Shown here: in pieces, positions 45,015-53,216 of the stretch
How positions within the stretch are numbered: position 1 is the stretch's first letter
How the letters are laid out: each line of letters begins with the position of its first letter
Origin: Actinomycetota bacterium
Lineage (GTDB): Bacteria; Actinomycetota; Actinomycetes; Actinomycetales; Dermatophilaceae
Direction: 5' to 3'
DNA length: 63,367 nucleotides
Assembly (NCBI GenBank): GCA_020161845.1
Contig: JAIUNK010000026.1
Coordinates: 1-63,367, forward strand
Position numbers and translations under genes: made by a program
Notes under the pieces: model-generated
Databases searched by the model: none
What the model was told of the DNA's origin: nothing
What the model saw: only the letters and a program-made list of their open reading frames with translations

Positions 45015-45041
45015 CTAGCGAAGGAGCAGCTCGTAGCGCAC
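45015..45041 (-). CDS. leuS leader peptide (MRYELLLR)
   Basis: Nine codons, GTG CGC TAC GAG CTG CTC CTT CGC TAG, giving MRYELLLR. Three consecutive Leu codons lie just before the stop and the attenuator hairpins. A -10-like TAGCCT (45048-45053) ends 6 nt before the GTG, so the transcript may be leaderless; no ribosome site is seen. Slow translation of the Leu codons would be the sensor. Confidence 0.65.
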   Translation of the reverse strand: MRYELLLR

Positions 45042-45113
45042 GGGTCCAGGCTAGCGCAGGGTCCTGCCAGGTCCGGAACGCCTTTCCGGCGTCGGGCGCC
45101 GGCTCGGCGGGGC

Positions 45114-45755
45114 TTAGCGCAGCACGCCCAGCACGATCGCGGCCTGCGCCGCGTGATAGAGCGAGAGGACGACGACGTGCGACCGGGCCCGCGGCGCGTC
45201 GAAGCGATCCAGCGCGAGGACGGTGTCGGACAGCGCGAACAGCAGGCCGCCGAGGATGAGCAGCGGGCGGCCGGTGGCGCCCGCGGCGAGCGCCATCGCC
45301 AGCAGCACCAGCACGTACGCCGTCATCGCGTGCCCCAGCCGGGGCCCCACGTCGCGAATCGCGCCGCGCCGGGCCCGCGGGAAGGACCGTAGCGCGAACG
45401 GCGCCAGCACGACGCCGACGAGGATGAGGCCCACCGCCGAGAACCCCAGCGGCAGGAACGCCACGACGTAGGCCACGTGCGCCGCCAGGAAGGCCAGCAG
45501 ACCGATCGCGAACGACGACAGATCGTCCTTGGTCAGGGCGATATCCCCCACCAGCGAGAGCGCCAGGCCGATCAGGAGGGCGGTCCCGCTCGCGCTGTCG
45601 CGTGCCCCCAGGAGCACCGCCAGCGCGAGCAGCGCCAGCATCGTGCCGATCTTGGTGGGTACGGCGACGTAGGCAGCGCCGGCCTCGCCCGCGTACCAAC
45701 ACGTCGCGGCGAGGACGGCGACCAGCAGGCCGACGAGGATGGCGGTGGTGCCCAT
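45114..45755 (-). CDS. YhhN-family membrane protein (lysoplasmalogenase-like)
   Basis: 213 aa with about eight membrane helices. The family's conserved acidic segments are present as LALSLVGDIALTKDD and GGLLFALSDTVLALDRFD. Animal TMEM86B relatives hydrolyse lysoplasmalogens; bacterial activity is known for only some members, so the name is tentative. The ATG at 45753-45755 is chosen because hydrophobic sequence begins immediately. Confidence 0.85.
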   Translation of the reverse strand: MGTTAILVGLLVAVLAATCWYAGEAGAAYVAVPTKIGTMLALLALAVLLGARDSASGTALLIGLALSLVGDIALTKDDLSSFAIGLLAFLAAHVAYVVAFLPLGFSAVGLILVGVVLAPFALRSFPRARRGAIRDVGPRLGHAMTAYVLVLLAMALAAGATGRPLLILGGLLFALSDTVLALDRFDAPRARSHVVVLSLYHAAQAAIVLGVLR

Positions 45756-45815
45756 GATGGCCTGGACTCTACTGCGATCGGCCGGGCACCGACCGGAATA
45801 CGGCGGCGCGCCGCG

Positions 45816-45848
45816 CGGTTGGCACTCTCGAGCTGCGAGTGCCAACCG
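45816..45848 (+). promoter_or_regulatory. CIRCE-like HrcA operator upstream of hsp20
   Basis: CGGTTGGCACTC, a 9-bp spacer, then GAGTGCCAACCG: perfect 12-bp arms with the exact spacing of CIRCE (TTAGCACTC-N9-GAGTGCTAA) and only the A/T at one position per arm changed to G/C. It ends 43 bp before the hsp20 ATG. HrcA control of this heat-shock gene is inferred. Confidence 0.8.
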
Positions 45849-45891
45849 CGGCCCGAAACAACCCGTGACTCAGACTTCCTGGGAGGACAGC

Positions 45892-46365
45892 ATGGCCATG
45901 AACTACGACCCCTTCCGCGAGCTGGACCGTCTCTTCACGGCGGCCACCCGCACGCCGGCATCGCTGGGGATGCCGATGGACCTCTACCGCACCGGCGACA
46001 GCTTCACCGCGCGCATCGACCTGCCGGGGGTCGACCCCAGCACGATCGACGTGGACGTCGAGGAGCGCACCCTGACGATTCGCGCCGAGCGCCGGGATGC
46101 GCCCTCCGGCGAGGTCACCTGGCTCTCGCACGAGCGGCCGACCGGCACCTTCGCCCGGCAGCTGACGCTGGGTTACGGCGTGGCGCTGGACCGGATCGAG
46201 GCCAGCTACACGGACGGCGTGCTGCAGCTGACCATCCCGGTCGCCGAAGAGGCCAAGCCGCGCAAGATCTCCGTGAGCCACGCCGACACCCCCTCGGTCG
46301 TGCGCTCCGAGGCGGTCGCGGCTGGCGGGTCTGGCGGGTCAGGCGAGAGCGGCCCCGCCGCCTGA
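45892..46365 (+). CDS. hsp20: Hsp20-family small heat-shock protein
   Basis: 157 aa ATP-independent chaperone. The alpha-crystallin domain spans about residues 30-125 (DLYRTGDSFTARIDLPGVDP; GTFARQLTLGYGVALDRIEA; GVLQLTIPVAEEAKPRKI). A short N-terminus begins NYDPFRELDRLF, and the C-terminal tail is Gly/Ser-rich with an EAKPRKI segment in place of the usual IXI. GGGAGGA at 45881-45887 is the ribosome site. The CIRCE-like operator upstream indicates repression by HrcA. Confidence 0.93.
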   Translation: MAMNYDPFRELDRLFTAATRTPASLGMPMDLYRTGDSFTARIDLPGVDPSTIDVDVEERTLTIRAERRDAPSGEVTWLSHERPTGTFARQLTLGYGVALDRIEASYTDGVLQLTIPVAEEAKPRKISVSHADTPSVVRSEAVAAGGSGGSGESGPAA

Positions 46366-46438
46366 CCCGGGAGTCCCGCCGCATCACCGGGCGACCATCG
46401 GACGGTCCCCTCCCCCGGTCGGCGCGGCGGGTACGACG

Positions 46439-46474
46439 AAGGGCCGCCCTCCCCGACTGGGGTAGGCGGCCCTT
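46439..46474. terminator. Bidirectional terminator between hsp20 and rpsT
   Basis: AAGGGCCGCC (46439-46448) pairs with GGCGGCCCTT (46465-46474), a perfect 10-bp stem with a 16-nt loop and short A/T ends on both sides. It serves the convergent hsp20 and rpsT. Confidence 0.85.
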
Positions 46475-46491
46475 CCGACGTTGTGCGTGGT

Positions 46492-46551
46492 CAGTCCATC
46501 TCGGCGAGCCGCGTCAGATGATCGCGGCGAGCCGCGTCAGTCCATCGCGGC
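46492..46551 (-). repeat. 23-bp tandem repeat spanning the rpsT stop codon
   Basis: Copies start at 46492, 46515 and 46538 (cagtccatctcggcgagccg and close variants). The third copy is the end of the rpsT coding sequence, so the last codons (ATGGAC-TGA) and stop context are repeated downstream of the gene. Confidence 0.88.
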
Positions 46552-46800
46552 GTGGGTGCGGGCCATCGCGGACTTCTTGTTCGCGGCCTGGTTCTTGTGG
46601 ATGACGCCCTTGCTCACGGCCTTATCGAGCTTCTTGCTCGCCAGTCGCAGCGCGTTGCTCGCCGCCTCCTTGTCGCCACCTGCGGCGGCGTCGCGGAACT
46701 TGCGGATCCAGGTGCGCAGCTCCGACTTGACCGCCTTGTTGCGCTCGGTGCGCTTGGCGTTGGTCAGGATGCGCTTCTTCTGGGACTTGATATTCGCCAC
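46537..46800 (-). CDS. rpsT: 30S ribosomal protein S20
   Basis: 87 aa from the GTG at 46798-46800 ([21 protein letters not shown]). It has the helical, lysine-rich S20 pattern ending [21 protein letters not shown] about 8 nt upstream is the ribosome site. It is transcribed from its own promoter close to the holA 3' end. Confidence 0.98.
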   Translation of the reverse strand: MANIKSQKKRILTNAKRTERNKAVKSELRTWIRKFRDAAAGGDKEAASNALRLASKKLDKAVSKGVIHKNQAANKKSAMARTHAAMD

Positions 46801-46934
46801 TAACGGTTCTCCTGGTCGATCGGCTGCCCGCAGGGGCAGGCCCGGCCTCGGGTCCGGCGGCGTGGTCACCCCGGTCAAGGACGGGCTACGGATTGCGTGA
46901 CAAGCGCACGACCTGGGCGCGCACGCAATCGTCC

Positions 46935-46964
46935 ACGCTACCAGCCGACGCCCTGGCCACCCAA
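46935..46964 (-). promoter_or_regulatory. Promoter-like site for rpsT
   Basis: TTGGGT (46959-46964), 18 bp, TAGCGT (46935-46940) on the minus strand, about 135 bp before the rpsT start and just downstream of the holA coding region. The long leader contains a small CTGCCC/GGGCAG hairpin. Confidence 0.5.
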
Positions 46965-46968
46965 AACG

Positions 46969-47961
46969 TCACCGGCCGCGATCGGCGTGCGCCCGAGCCT
47001 GGCAGATGGCGAGGATGCAGCGCTCCACGGCGTACTCGGGGTCCCGACCGCCACCCTTGACCGCGAAGTCCGCCGCCGCCACGGCCTGGATGGCCACGCC
47101 CAGCGCGTCGAGATCCCAGCCGGCCAGGGCGCGCCGGGCGCGGTCGATCTGCCAGGGCGCCATCTCGAGCGTCTTGGCCAGCGTCGCCGAGGACCCGCGC
47201 GGCGCCCCGGCCACCTTGACCAGCTGGCGCAGCTGCGCCGCGAACACCGCCACGATGGGGACCGGGTCGACGCCGCCGGCGAGGGCGTGCCGCAGCAGCG
47301 CCAACGCCTCCCCCGAGTTGCCGGCGATGGCGGCGTCGGCGACCCGGAACCCGGTCGCCTCGATCTTGCCGCCGTGGTAGACCTGCACGACCTCGGCGTC
47401 GATGGTGCCCTGGGTGTCCTGCACGAGTTGTGCACAGGCCGCGGCCAGCTCGGCCAGGTCCTTGCCGACCGCCTCGACCAGCGCCCGGACGGCGTTCGGG
47501 GTGATCTTGCGGCGGGCCACCCGGAACTCGTGCGTGACGAAATCGGATTTGTCGCGGTCGGACTTCACGGCCGGCGCCTCCAGCACCCGGGCCCGCGCGG
47601 CCTTGAGGGCATCGAGCACCTTCTTGCCGCGCACCCCGCCACGGTGCGTGACGATGAGGGTGACCTGCGGCGCCGGCGCCGCGACATAGGCGAGCAGGTC
47701 CTTGACCAGGTCCTCGCCGGCCTCGTCCGCCTCGGTGACCACCAGTGCGGTCGTCCCGCCGAACAGCGAGGGGCTCGCGTGTGCACCGATCGCGCCCGGG
47801 TCGTATCCCGCCGCGGCCAGCCGCACCACGTCGACCTGCGGATCCGTGGCGCGCAGCGCGTCGACGGTCGAGGCGAGCGCGCGCTGGGCGAGCAGCTCCT
47901 CGGGTCCCGCGATGAGCACGAACGGCGGTACGCCGCTGCTGGTGGGGGGTGCCATCGTCAC
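46969..47961 (-). CDS. holA: DNA polymerase III delta subunit
   Basis: Clamp-loader subunit that opens the beta clamp; 330 aa. Family features: PPFVLIAGPEELLAQRAL at the N-terminus, SLFGGTTALVVTEADEAGED, RVLEAPAVKSDRDKSDFV and the C-terminal domain with GNSGEALALLRHALAGG and ALAGWDLDALG. The ATG (MTMAPPTSSG) is the most upstream reasonable start. Confidence 0.94.
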   Translation of the reverse strand: MTMAPPTSSGVPPFVLIAGPEELLAQRALASTVDALRATDPQVDVVRLAAAGYDPGAIGAHASPSLFGGTTALVVTEADEAGEDLVKDLLAYVAAPAPQVTLIVTHRGGVRGKKVLDALKAARARVLEAPAVKSDRDKSDFVTHEFRVARRKITPNAVRALVEAVGKDLAELAAACAQLVQDTQGTIDAEVVQVYHGGKIEATGFRVADAAIAGNSGEALALLRHALAGGVDPVPIVAVFAAQLRQLVKVAGAPRGSSATLAKTLEMAPWQIDRARRALAGWDLDALGVAIQAVAAADFAVKGGGRDPEYAVERCILAICQARAHADRGR

Positions 47962-48006
47962 GGTGCCAGCCTGCCACGGCGTACCGACAGCGGCGCTGCC
48001 GTCATG

Positions 48007-50316
48007 TCATTCCAGCGAGGCGGGCAGGCCCAGGGCGGCGAGTCGGCGCTGCACGTCCTCTTCCGGCCGGTCGAGGTGATCGGCCAGCTCGGCCACGTCG
48101 AGGCCGAGCGCGACGCCGTCGCGCAGCTCCTCGTCGTCCGCGGCGGTCCACCCGGTGCCGTCGAGGACGGCGGTCCGTGGCGAGTCCGCGACGGGGGCAC
48201 CGGTGGCGACCGCGTCCGCGACCCGCGGTAGGGGGTGCTCGGTCTCGCCGTCGACGGGTACGGCGTGGTCGCCGGGCCGTCCGGCGCCCGGCGCCGCGGC
48301 CTGGGCGTCGGCGCCGTCGCCCGCCATGGCCGCCGCGGATCGCCCGGCCGGGGCCGCGACAGCCTGCACCGGCGCGGCGCCGGCGTCCAGGCGTTGCAGC
48401 GCGGAGAGCACCAGCGCCCGGTCGGTGGTCGGCCAGAAGTCGGGCAGCGAACGCTGCAGGAACCCGGCGTACCGCGCCGTGATCATCCGGCTGTCCAGGA
48501 AGGCGACCACGCCGCGGTCGTCGGCGCGCCGGATCAGGCGTCCGGAGCCCTGCGCGAGCCGCAACGCCGCGTGCGTCGCGGAGACCGCCATGAAGCCGTT
48601 GCCGCCGCGCCGACCGATCTCCTCGGTGCGGGCGCTGGCCAGCGGGTCGTCGGGGCGCGGGAACGGAATCCGGTCGATGACGACGAGCTGGCAGGCCGGC
48701 CCGGGCACGTCCACGCCCTGCCACAGCGACAGCGTGCCGAACAGGCACGTCGGTGCATCGGCCGCGAACTGCCGCACCAGCGTGGGGGTCTGATCCTCGC
48801 CCTGGCACAGGATCGGGTAGTCCGCGCCGAGCCGCTCGCGCAGCTCCTCGGTCGCGGCCCGCGCGGCGCGCATCGAGGAGAACAGGCCAAGGGTGCGACC
48901 CCCGGCCGCCCGGATCAGGGCCTCCAGCTCGTCGAGGGCCTGCGCGGCCGTACCGTCCCGGCCGGGGGCCGGCAGCTGGCGGGCCACATACGCGATGGCC
49001 TGCCGCGGGTAGTCGAACGGGCTGCCGACGTCGAGCCCGTCCCACTCCGGCGCCCCCTCGCCGCGCAGGCCGAGGGTGCCGGCCACCGCGTCGAAGCTGC
49101 CGCCGAGTTCCAGCGTCGCGGAGGTCAGCACGACCGTGCGCGCGCCGAAGATGGCCTCGCGCATCGACATCGCCACGCTCATCGGCGCGACCCGCAACAC
49201 CTTGCCGCGGCGCGGCTCATCGGAGATCCAAGCGACGTCCAGCTCACGGTCCTCCAGGAGCCGTTCGGCGACGGAGAACACCTCATCGACGGCCGCCCGC
49301 GCGACGGCCCGCGCCCCGTCGGGTTCGGCCTTGCGGCCCGCCGCGGGCTTGAGCTGGCTGACCACGTCGCGGGCGGCCTCGAGTACCTGCGCCAGCGCCA
49401 GGACGATCAGCTCGGGCAGGCCCCGCAGGCGGCCCTCGACCAGGGGCTCCAGTGCGGCGGCGAGGACGTCGCCGGTCTGCTCCAGTTCCTTGGTATCGGC
49501 CAGCTTGGCGGCCTTGCGGGCGGCCGACTGTACGCCGTTCGGGGTGAGCTCGTCGGTGATCGTGGCGGTGACCCGGTCGACCAGCTCGTGCGCCTCGTCG
49601 ATGACGAGCAGGTCATGCTCGGGCAGCATGCTGCGGTTCTCGAAGGCGTCGATGGCCAGGAACGAGTGATTCGTGACGACGACGTCGACGTCGTGGGCCC
49701 CGGCCCGGGCCGTCTCAACGAAGCACTCGGCGCGCATCGGGCAGGCCGGCCCGAGACACTCGCGCGCGCTCACCGAGACCTGCCGCCAGGCCCGTTCGGA
49801 GACACCGGGCACGAGTTCGTCGCGATCTCCCGAGGTCGTCTCGTCGGCCCACTCGCGCAGCCGGACCACCTCCCGGCCGAGCCGGGACGCGTCGGCGTCC
49901 ACGGACCCCACCGCCAGCAGCGCGCCCTCGTCCTCGTCGGGGAACCCGCCCGCGGTCTTGTGCACGCAGACGTAGTTTCGGCGCCCCTTCACCAGCGCGT
50001 ACGTCGGGCGCCGGCCCACGATCTGCCGTACGGCGTCCGCCAGCCGCGGCATGTCCCGGTCGACGATCTGGGCCTGCAGGGCCAGGGTCGCGGTCGCGAC
50101 CACGGCGGGTCGGCCGGTCTCGACGGCATGCGCGACCGCGGGCACGAGGTAGGCCAGCGACTTGCCGGTGCCGGTCCCGGCCTGGACCAGCAGATGTCGG
50201 TCGGTCTCGATCGCGCGCTCGACCGCCTCGACCATGGCCACCTGACCGGGGCGTTCCGAGCCGCCGATGCCGGCCACCGCCGCGCGCAGCATCGCGAGGC
50301 GGTCGAGGTCGGGCAC
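48007..50316 (-). CDS. dinG: DinG-family ATP-dependent DNA helicase
   Basis: XPD/DinG superfamily 2 helicase, 769 aa. Walker A VQAGTGTGKSLAYLVPA near residues 40-56. The Fe-S cluster cysteines appear as NYVCVHKT and ARECLGPACPMRAECF, the DEAH box as VIDEAHELVD, and motif VI as QGSGRLIRRADDRG. The C-terminal roughly 130 residues after the helicase core are Ala/Pro-rich and end in a helical segment (GWTAADDEELRDGVALG...), an extension not needed for helicase function. Confidence 0.93.
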   Translation of the reverse strand: MPDLDRLAMLRAAVAGIGGSERPGQVAMVEAVERAIETDRHLLVQAGTGTGKSLAYLVPAVAHAVETGRPAVVATATLALQAQIVDRDMPRLADAVRQIVGRRPTYALVKGRRNYVCVHKTAGGFPDEDEGALLAVGSVDADASRLGREVVRLREWADETTSGDRDELVPGVSERAWRQVSVSARECLGPACPMRAECFVETARAGAHDVDVVVTNHSFLAIDAFENRSMLPEHDLLVIDEAHELVDRVTATITDELTPNGVQSAARKAAKLADTKELEQTGDVLAAALEPLVEGRLRGLPELIVLALAQVLEAARDVVSQLKPAAGRKAEPDGARAVARAAVDEVFSVAERLLEDRELDVAWISDEPRRGKVLRVAPMSVAMSMREAIFGARTVVLTSATLELGGSFDAVAGTLGLRGEGAPEWDGLDVGSPFDYPRQAIAYVARQLPAPGRDGTAAQALDELEALIRAAGGRTLGLFSSMRAARAATEELRERLGADYPILCQGEDQTPTLVRQFAADAPTCLFGTLSLWQGVDVPGPACQLVVIDRIPFPRPDDPLASARTEEIGRRGGNGFMAVSATHAALRLAQGSGRLIRRADDRGVVAFLDSRMITARYAGFLQRSLPDFWPTTDRALVLSALQRLDAGAAPVQAVAAPAGRSAAAMAGDGADAQAAAPGAGRPGDHAVPVDGETEHPLPRVADAVATGAPVADSPRTAVLDGTGWTAADDEELRDGVALGLDVAELADHLDRPEEDVQRRLAALGLPASLE

Positions 50317-50541
50317 CCAGCCAGCCTAAAGCGTGACCCGGCGGCCAGGGACCGGCCGTGGGCCCCACGGCGCCGTTGCGGACTGCACAGTGCTGGGCGA
50401 TTACCCCAAGGACCGAAAGCCGTGCCGCGCCGACGGGCACCGATATTTCACGTTGCGTTAGAGTGCGGTTCACCCCGAATTGGTCGATCGTCCAGCCCGG
50501 GGTCCGCCGGGCGGGGGCGGCGGGCCCTGCGAAGGCCACTC
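50317..50541. other. Divergent intergenic region dinG / membrane protein
   Basis: 225 bp between divergent starts. A less GC-rich stretch (about 50437-50475, with atatttcacgttgcgttaga) is the probable promoter zone, with TAGAGT as a -10 candidate for the plus-strand gene, but no convincing -35 or operator was identified. Confidence 0.4.
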
Positions 50542-51471
50542 ATGACAGCTGCCCGCCGCGTCGCCCCGCGCCTCATCGGTTCCGCACCATCTCGACGGCC
50601 CCGCAGTGGTCTCCGCGCGGCATTTCACGACGATGCCCGGCAGGATGAGGTGCCCACCCTCGTGGCCGATCTGGTGGCCTTCATCCCGATCGTCGGGACG
50701 GTCCTGCTCGCGCTGCTCTACCTCGTGCATCGGCCCGCCTACTACGGGGTGCTGCGTGAGGACATGCCGGTGGAATGGCTGCAGTTCGCGGGGTTGCTGT
50801 TTACCGCAGCCTTGGCCGCCTTGACGGCACGTCGCGCGGTGGGCAGCGGCCGGGTCCTGGTCTTCGGGTTGGTCTTGCTGGCCGTCGGGGCCTTCGTCCT
50901 CGCCGGGGAGGAGATCTCCTGGGGTCAGCGCGTCTTCGCTTTCGGCACACCGGAGCAGCTGGCCGGGGTGAATATGCAGGCCGAAACCAATGTGCATAAC
51001 GTCGAGGTGGCTGGGCTGCCACTGCAGTCGGTGTTCAAACTGGTTTCTTTTCTGCTCGCCCTCGGGGGACTGATCCTGGCGTGGCTGACCCGTCCCGCTC
51101 GCCCACGACTGTCCGGGCGGTTCTGGAGGGCGGTGGCGGTCCCCTCGTACACGATGATCGGTTCGGCCCTGATGGTGGTCTTCTGGGTGCTTGTGGTCAT
51201 TGCACCGAGCAGTCCGTTGATGCGCTTTCAGGAGTGGGCGGAGGCCTCGTTGTACCTAGCCCTCGGGGCGGCGGTCTTCGCGATCAGTCGGCGCCCGGGG
51301 ATCGCCTCCGAGGCGGACCCGGCGACCGCCGCTGCGCATCGACGTTCGGTCGGCGACCCACCCGCGTTCGCCATTCTCGCGGCAATTGCCGTAGGGACCA
51401 TCGTGTTCGCCGCCCTCACCGCTTATCACGGCATCGCGCCCCTCAACAATCCCGAGGTCATCGGTCCTTGA
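50542..51471 (+). CDS. Multi-pass membrane protein with EEISWGQR motif, uncharacterised
   Basis: 309 aa with about seven predicted membrane helices. Between helices 3 and 4 is a polar signature: GEEISWGQR (residues 122-130), then FGTPEQL, and N144 followed by AETNVHN (147-153). This acidic/Trp/Gln/Arg plus Asn/His cluster looks like a conserved functional site; I recall similar motifs in unannotated bacterial membrane proteins but cannot name a family. The N-terminal 35 residues are basic and cytoplasmic. It precedes the DUF2752 gene by 174 bp. I assign no function. Confidence 0.75.
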   Translation: MTAARRVAPRLIGSAPSRRPRSGLRAAFHDDARQDEVPTLVADLVAFIPIVGTVLLALLYLVHRPAYYGVLREDMPVEWLQFAGLLFTAALAALTARRAVGSGRVLVFGLVLLAVGAFVLAGEEISWGQRVFAFGTPEQLAGVNMQAETNVHNVEVAGLPLQSVFKLVSFLLALGGLILAWLTRPARPRLSGRFWRAVAVPSYTMIGSALMVVFWVLVVIAPSSPLMRFQEWAEASLYLALGAAVFAISRRPGIASEADPATAAAHRRSVGDPPAFAILAAIAVGTIVFAALTAYHGIAPLNNPEVIGP

Positions 51472-51592
51472 CGCCTCGGCGCGACATCGGCCGGGGTCGT
51501 CCTGCCAACGAAACCTAGACTGGCCGGACCAACGGCAGAGGGTGGTTCGGCAGCCGGGAAGAGCCCGCCGCTGGGACACGTCGATGCGTCGT

Positions 51593-51633
51593 CGAGTCGA
51601 CGTGCGGCTCGACGTGCAGCTCGACGTGCGGGA
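51593..51633 (+). repeat. 15-bp tandem repeat before the DUF2752 gene
   Basis: About three copies of a unit like gtcgacgtgcggctc (variants cagctcgacgtgcgg) lie immediately upstream of the ribosome site GGGAGGAG of the DUF2752 gene. Confidence 0.8.
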
Positions 51634-51645
51634 GGAGAGCACTTC

Positions 51646-52071
51646 ATGTCCGACCCGCTTCGGCGTACGCTCCTGCGACCGCCGCTGACCGCAGCCGCGC
51701 TCGCGCTCGGCGCGACGGCGCTCGTCGCGGCCGTCGACCCTGGTGCCCCCGGCCGCTATCCGCCCTGTCCGCTCCTGGTGACGACTGGCCTGTGGTGCCC
51801 GCTGTGCGGGGGCCTACGCGCGGTGCACGCTCTGACCAGGCTCGATGTCGCGGCATCCGTCGGCTGGAACGCGATCGCGATCCCGCTGCTGATCCTGGCG
51901 GTCTGGTTCTGGGTGGTCTGGATGCGCCGGGCCTGGCGCGGGGAGACTGCACCGGGGCGGTGGCGACCGATCGCGCCCGGGTGGGCGGTCTGGGCGGTGT
52001 GCCTGGCCGGCCTGGCGTACGGCGTGGCCCGCAACGTCCCCGCCCTGGCGGTGCTGGCCCCGCACCCCTGA
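51646..52071 (+). CDS. DUF2752 membrane protein
   Basis: 141 aa with three predicted helices. The DUF2752 signature is clear: PPCPLLVTTGLWCPLCGGLR followed by AVHALTRLD, where the paired CPxCG-type cysteines sit at a membrane edge. Function of this family is unknown; a metal or redox role of the cysteines is speculative. Ribosome site GGGAGGAGA. Confidence 0.88.
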   Translation: MSDPLRRTLLRPPLTAAALALGATALVAAVDPGAPGRYPPCPLLVTTGLWCPLCGGLRAVHALTRLDVAASVGWNAIAIPLLILAVWFWVVWMRRAWRGETAPGRWRPIAPGWAVWAVCLAGLAYGVARNVPALAVLAPHP

Positions 52072-52110
52072 CCGGCCCGCGTCGGCGTCCCTCGCGCCGC
52101 GTGAATTTGT

Positions 52111-52139
52111 TTGTTCGATCACGACCCGTGAACTACAGT
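52111..52139 (+). promoter_or_regulatory. Promoter for the toxin-antitoxin pair
   Basis: TTGTTC (52111-52116), 17 bp, TACAGT (52134-52139), then 6 nt to the GTG start of the toxin gene, implying a leaderless or nearly leaderless transcript. An imperfect inverted repeat GTTCGATCACG...CGTGAAC (52113-52132) covers the spacer and could be the autoregulatory operator. Confidence 0.6.
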
Positions 52140-52145
52140 TGACAT

Positions 52146-52457
52146 GTGGTCGAAGTTGTCAGGTCAGCGACCTTCGATCGTTGGCTTAGCAGGCTCCGGG
52201 ACCGCCGAGCAGCGGTGCGCGTCCTCCTGAGGGTCAACAGGCTTGCCCTCGGCAATCCGGGGGACGTACGACCTGTGGGATCCGGCATCTCGGAACTACG
52301 CATCCATTTCGGCCCCGGCTACCGGGTGTACTACCTGGCAGAAGGAGAGCGGTTGATCCTGCTGCTCTGTGGCGGGGACAAGAGCAGCCAGCCCGACGAC
52401 ATCGCTCAAGCCCGCCACATCGCGCGCGAGTGGCACAAACACGGAGGGGACTCATGA
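52146..52457 (+). CDS. HigB/RelE-type toxin (phage Gp49-like)
   Basis: 103 aa from a GTG. The fold pattern of HigB-like mRNA interferases fits: FDRWLSRLRDRRAAVRVLLR (N-terminal helices), GSGISELRIHFGPGYRVYYL (central strands with conserved Glu, Arg and Tyr), LLLCGGDKSSQPDDIAQA near the C-terminus. The GGDKSSQ segment is typical of this addiction-module group. Order toxin then antitoxin with a 4-bp overlap matches HigBA loci. Confidence 0.88.
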   Translation: MVEVVRSATFDRWLSRLRDRRAAVRVLLRVNRLALGNPGDVRPVGSGISELRIHFGPGYRVYYLAEGERLILLLCGGDKSSQPDDIAQARHIAREWHKHGGDS

Positions 52458-52756
52458 CCGCAGACGCCGAATCCTTCGCACCCTTCGATGCGGCGGACTA
52501 TCTGGCCACCCTCGACGACGTCGTCGCCTACCTCGAGGCGGCCATCGAGGACGCCGATGACGACCCGGCGCTCATCGCGCAGTCCCTGGGCGTCGTGGCC
52601 CGCTCGCGCAATGTCAGCGAACTCGCCCGCCGGGCGGGCATGAGTCGCGAAGGCCTATACAAGGCTCTGTCCGCCGAGGGAAACCCCAGCTTCGCCACAG
52701 TGCTCAGGATCGCCAAGGCTCTAGGCCTGCGGGTCCACTTCGAGTCCGTCGCCTGA
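52454..52756 (+). CDS. HigA-type antitoxin with XRE helix-turn-helix
   Basis: 100 aa from the ATG overlapping the toxin stop. A toxin-binding N-terminus (FAPFDAADYLATLDDVVAYL) is followed by a helix-turn-helix: IAQSLGVVARSRNVSELARR, GMSREGLYKALS, NPSFATVLRIAKALGLRVHF. It should neutralise the toxin and repress the operon. Both genes look intact. Confidence 0.9.
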   Translation: MTADAESFAPFDAADYLATLDDVVAYLEAAIEDADDDPALIAQSLGVVARSRNVSELARRAGMSREGLYKALSAEGNPSFATVLRIAKALGLRVHFESVA

Positions 52757-52861
52757 GCGCCGCTGCCGGGTCGCCGCCCCGGCAGGGGTGAGGCAAGCCT
52801 GAACGAGCGCCGGGTACGGTAGGTCGGTACGTCCGACCAATAGGGGAGGCCACGGGCGATC

Positions 52862-53197
52862 ATGGAACCTTTGCAGCCCTACCGGGCGACCGCCGCCGAG
52901 GCCGACCTGAGGCGGCGGGCCGAGAAGCGCATCAAGCGCAAGCGGGAACTGCGGCAGCATCTGACCAGCTACGCCATCGTAATGGCCGGTCTGTGGGCGA
53001 TCTGGGCGCTGACCTCGCGCGGCTACCCCTGGCCGATCTGGCCGATGCTCGGCTGGGGCATCGGGCTGGCCTTCCACGTGGTGTCGTTGCGCTGGGACGA
53101 GCCGCCCAGCGAGGCGCAGATCACCGCCGAGGCCGAGCGCCTGCGGGCGCTGGACCACCGCCGCGCCCCCGAGGACGGCCCGCAGGACGTGATCTGA
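52862..53197 (+). CDS. 2TM-domain protein
   Basis: 111 aa. A charged N-terminus (LRRRAEKRIKRKREL) leads to two membrane helices (LTSYAIVMAGLWAIWALTS and WPMLGWGIGLAFHVVSL), the pattern of the 2TM domain (PF13239). The C-terminus is charged. Function unknown; such small proteins often sit near sensor or transport genes, but none is adjacent here. Confidence 0.8.
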   Translation: MEPLQPYRATAAEADLRRRAEKRIKRKRELRQHLTSYAIVMAGLWAIWALTSRGYPWPIWPMLGWGIGLAFHVVSLRWDEPPSEAQITAEAERLRALDHRRAPEDGPQDVI

Positions 53198-53216
53198 CCT
53201 GGACCGCTACCCTTCA

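Larger units (their letters stand above)
44822..45060 (-). promoter_or_regulatory. leuS leader with a leucine attenuator
   Basis: In RNA order: an eight-residue leader peptide with three Leu codons (45015-45041); a hairpin GCGTCG/CGACGC (44987-45012) right after its stop; a terminator-like stem GACCCCC/GGGGGTC (44962-44982) followed by TTCTC; and a third CCCCC arm (44948-44952) that can take the GGGGG strand from the terminator. Two mutually exclusive pairings plus consecutive cognate codons are the hallmarks of attenuation. The rest is a 72-nt array of small GGCCCG hairpins. Confidence 0.7.
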
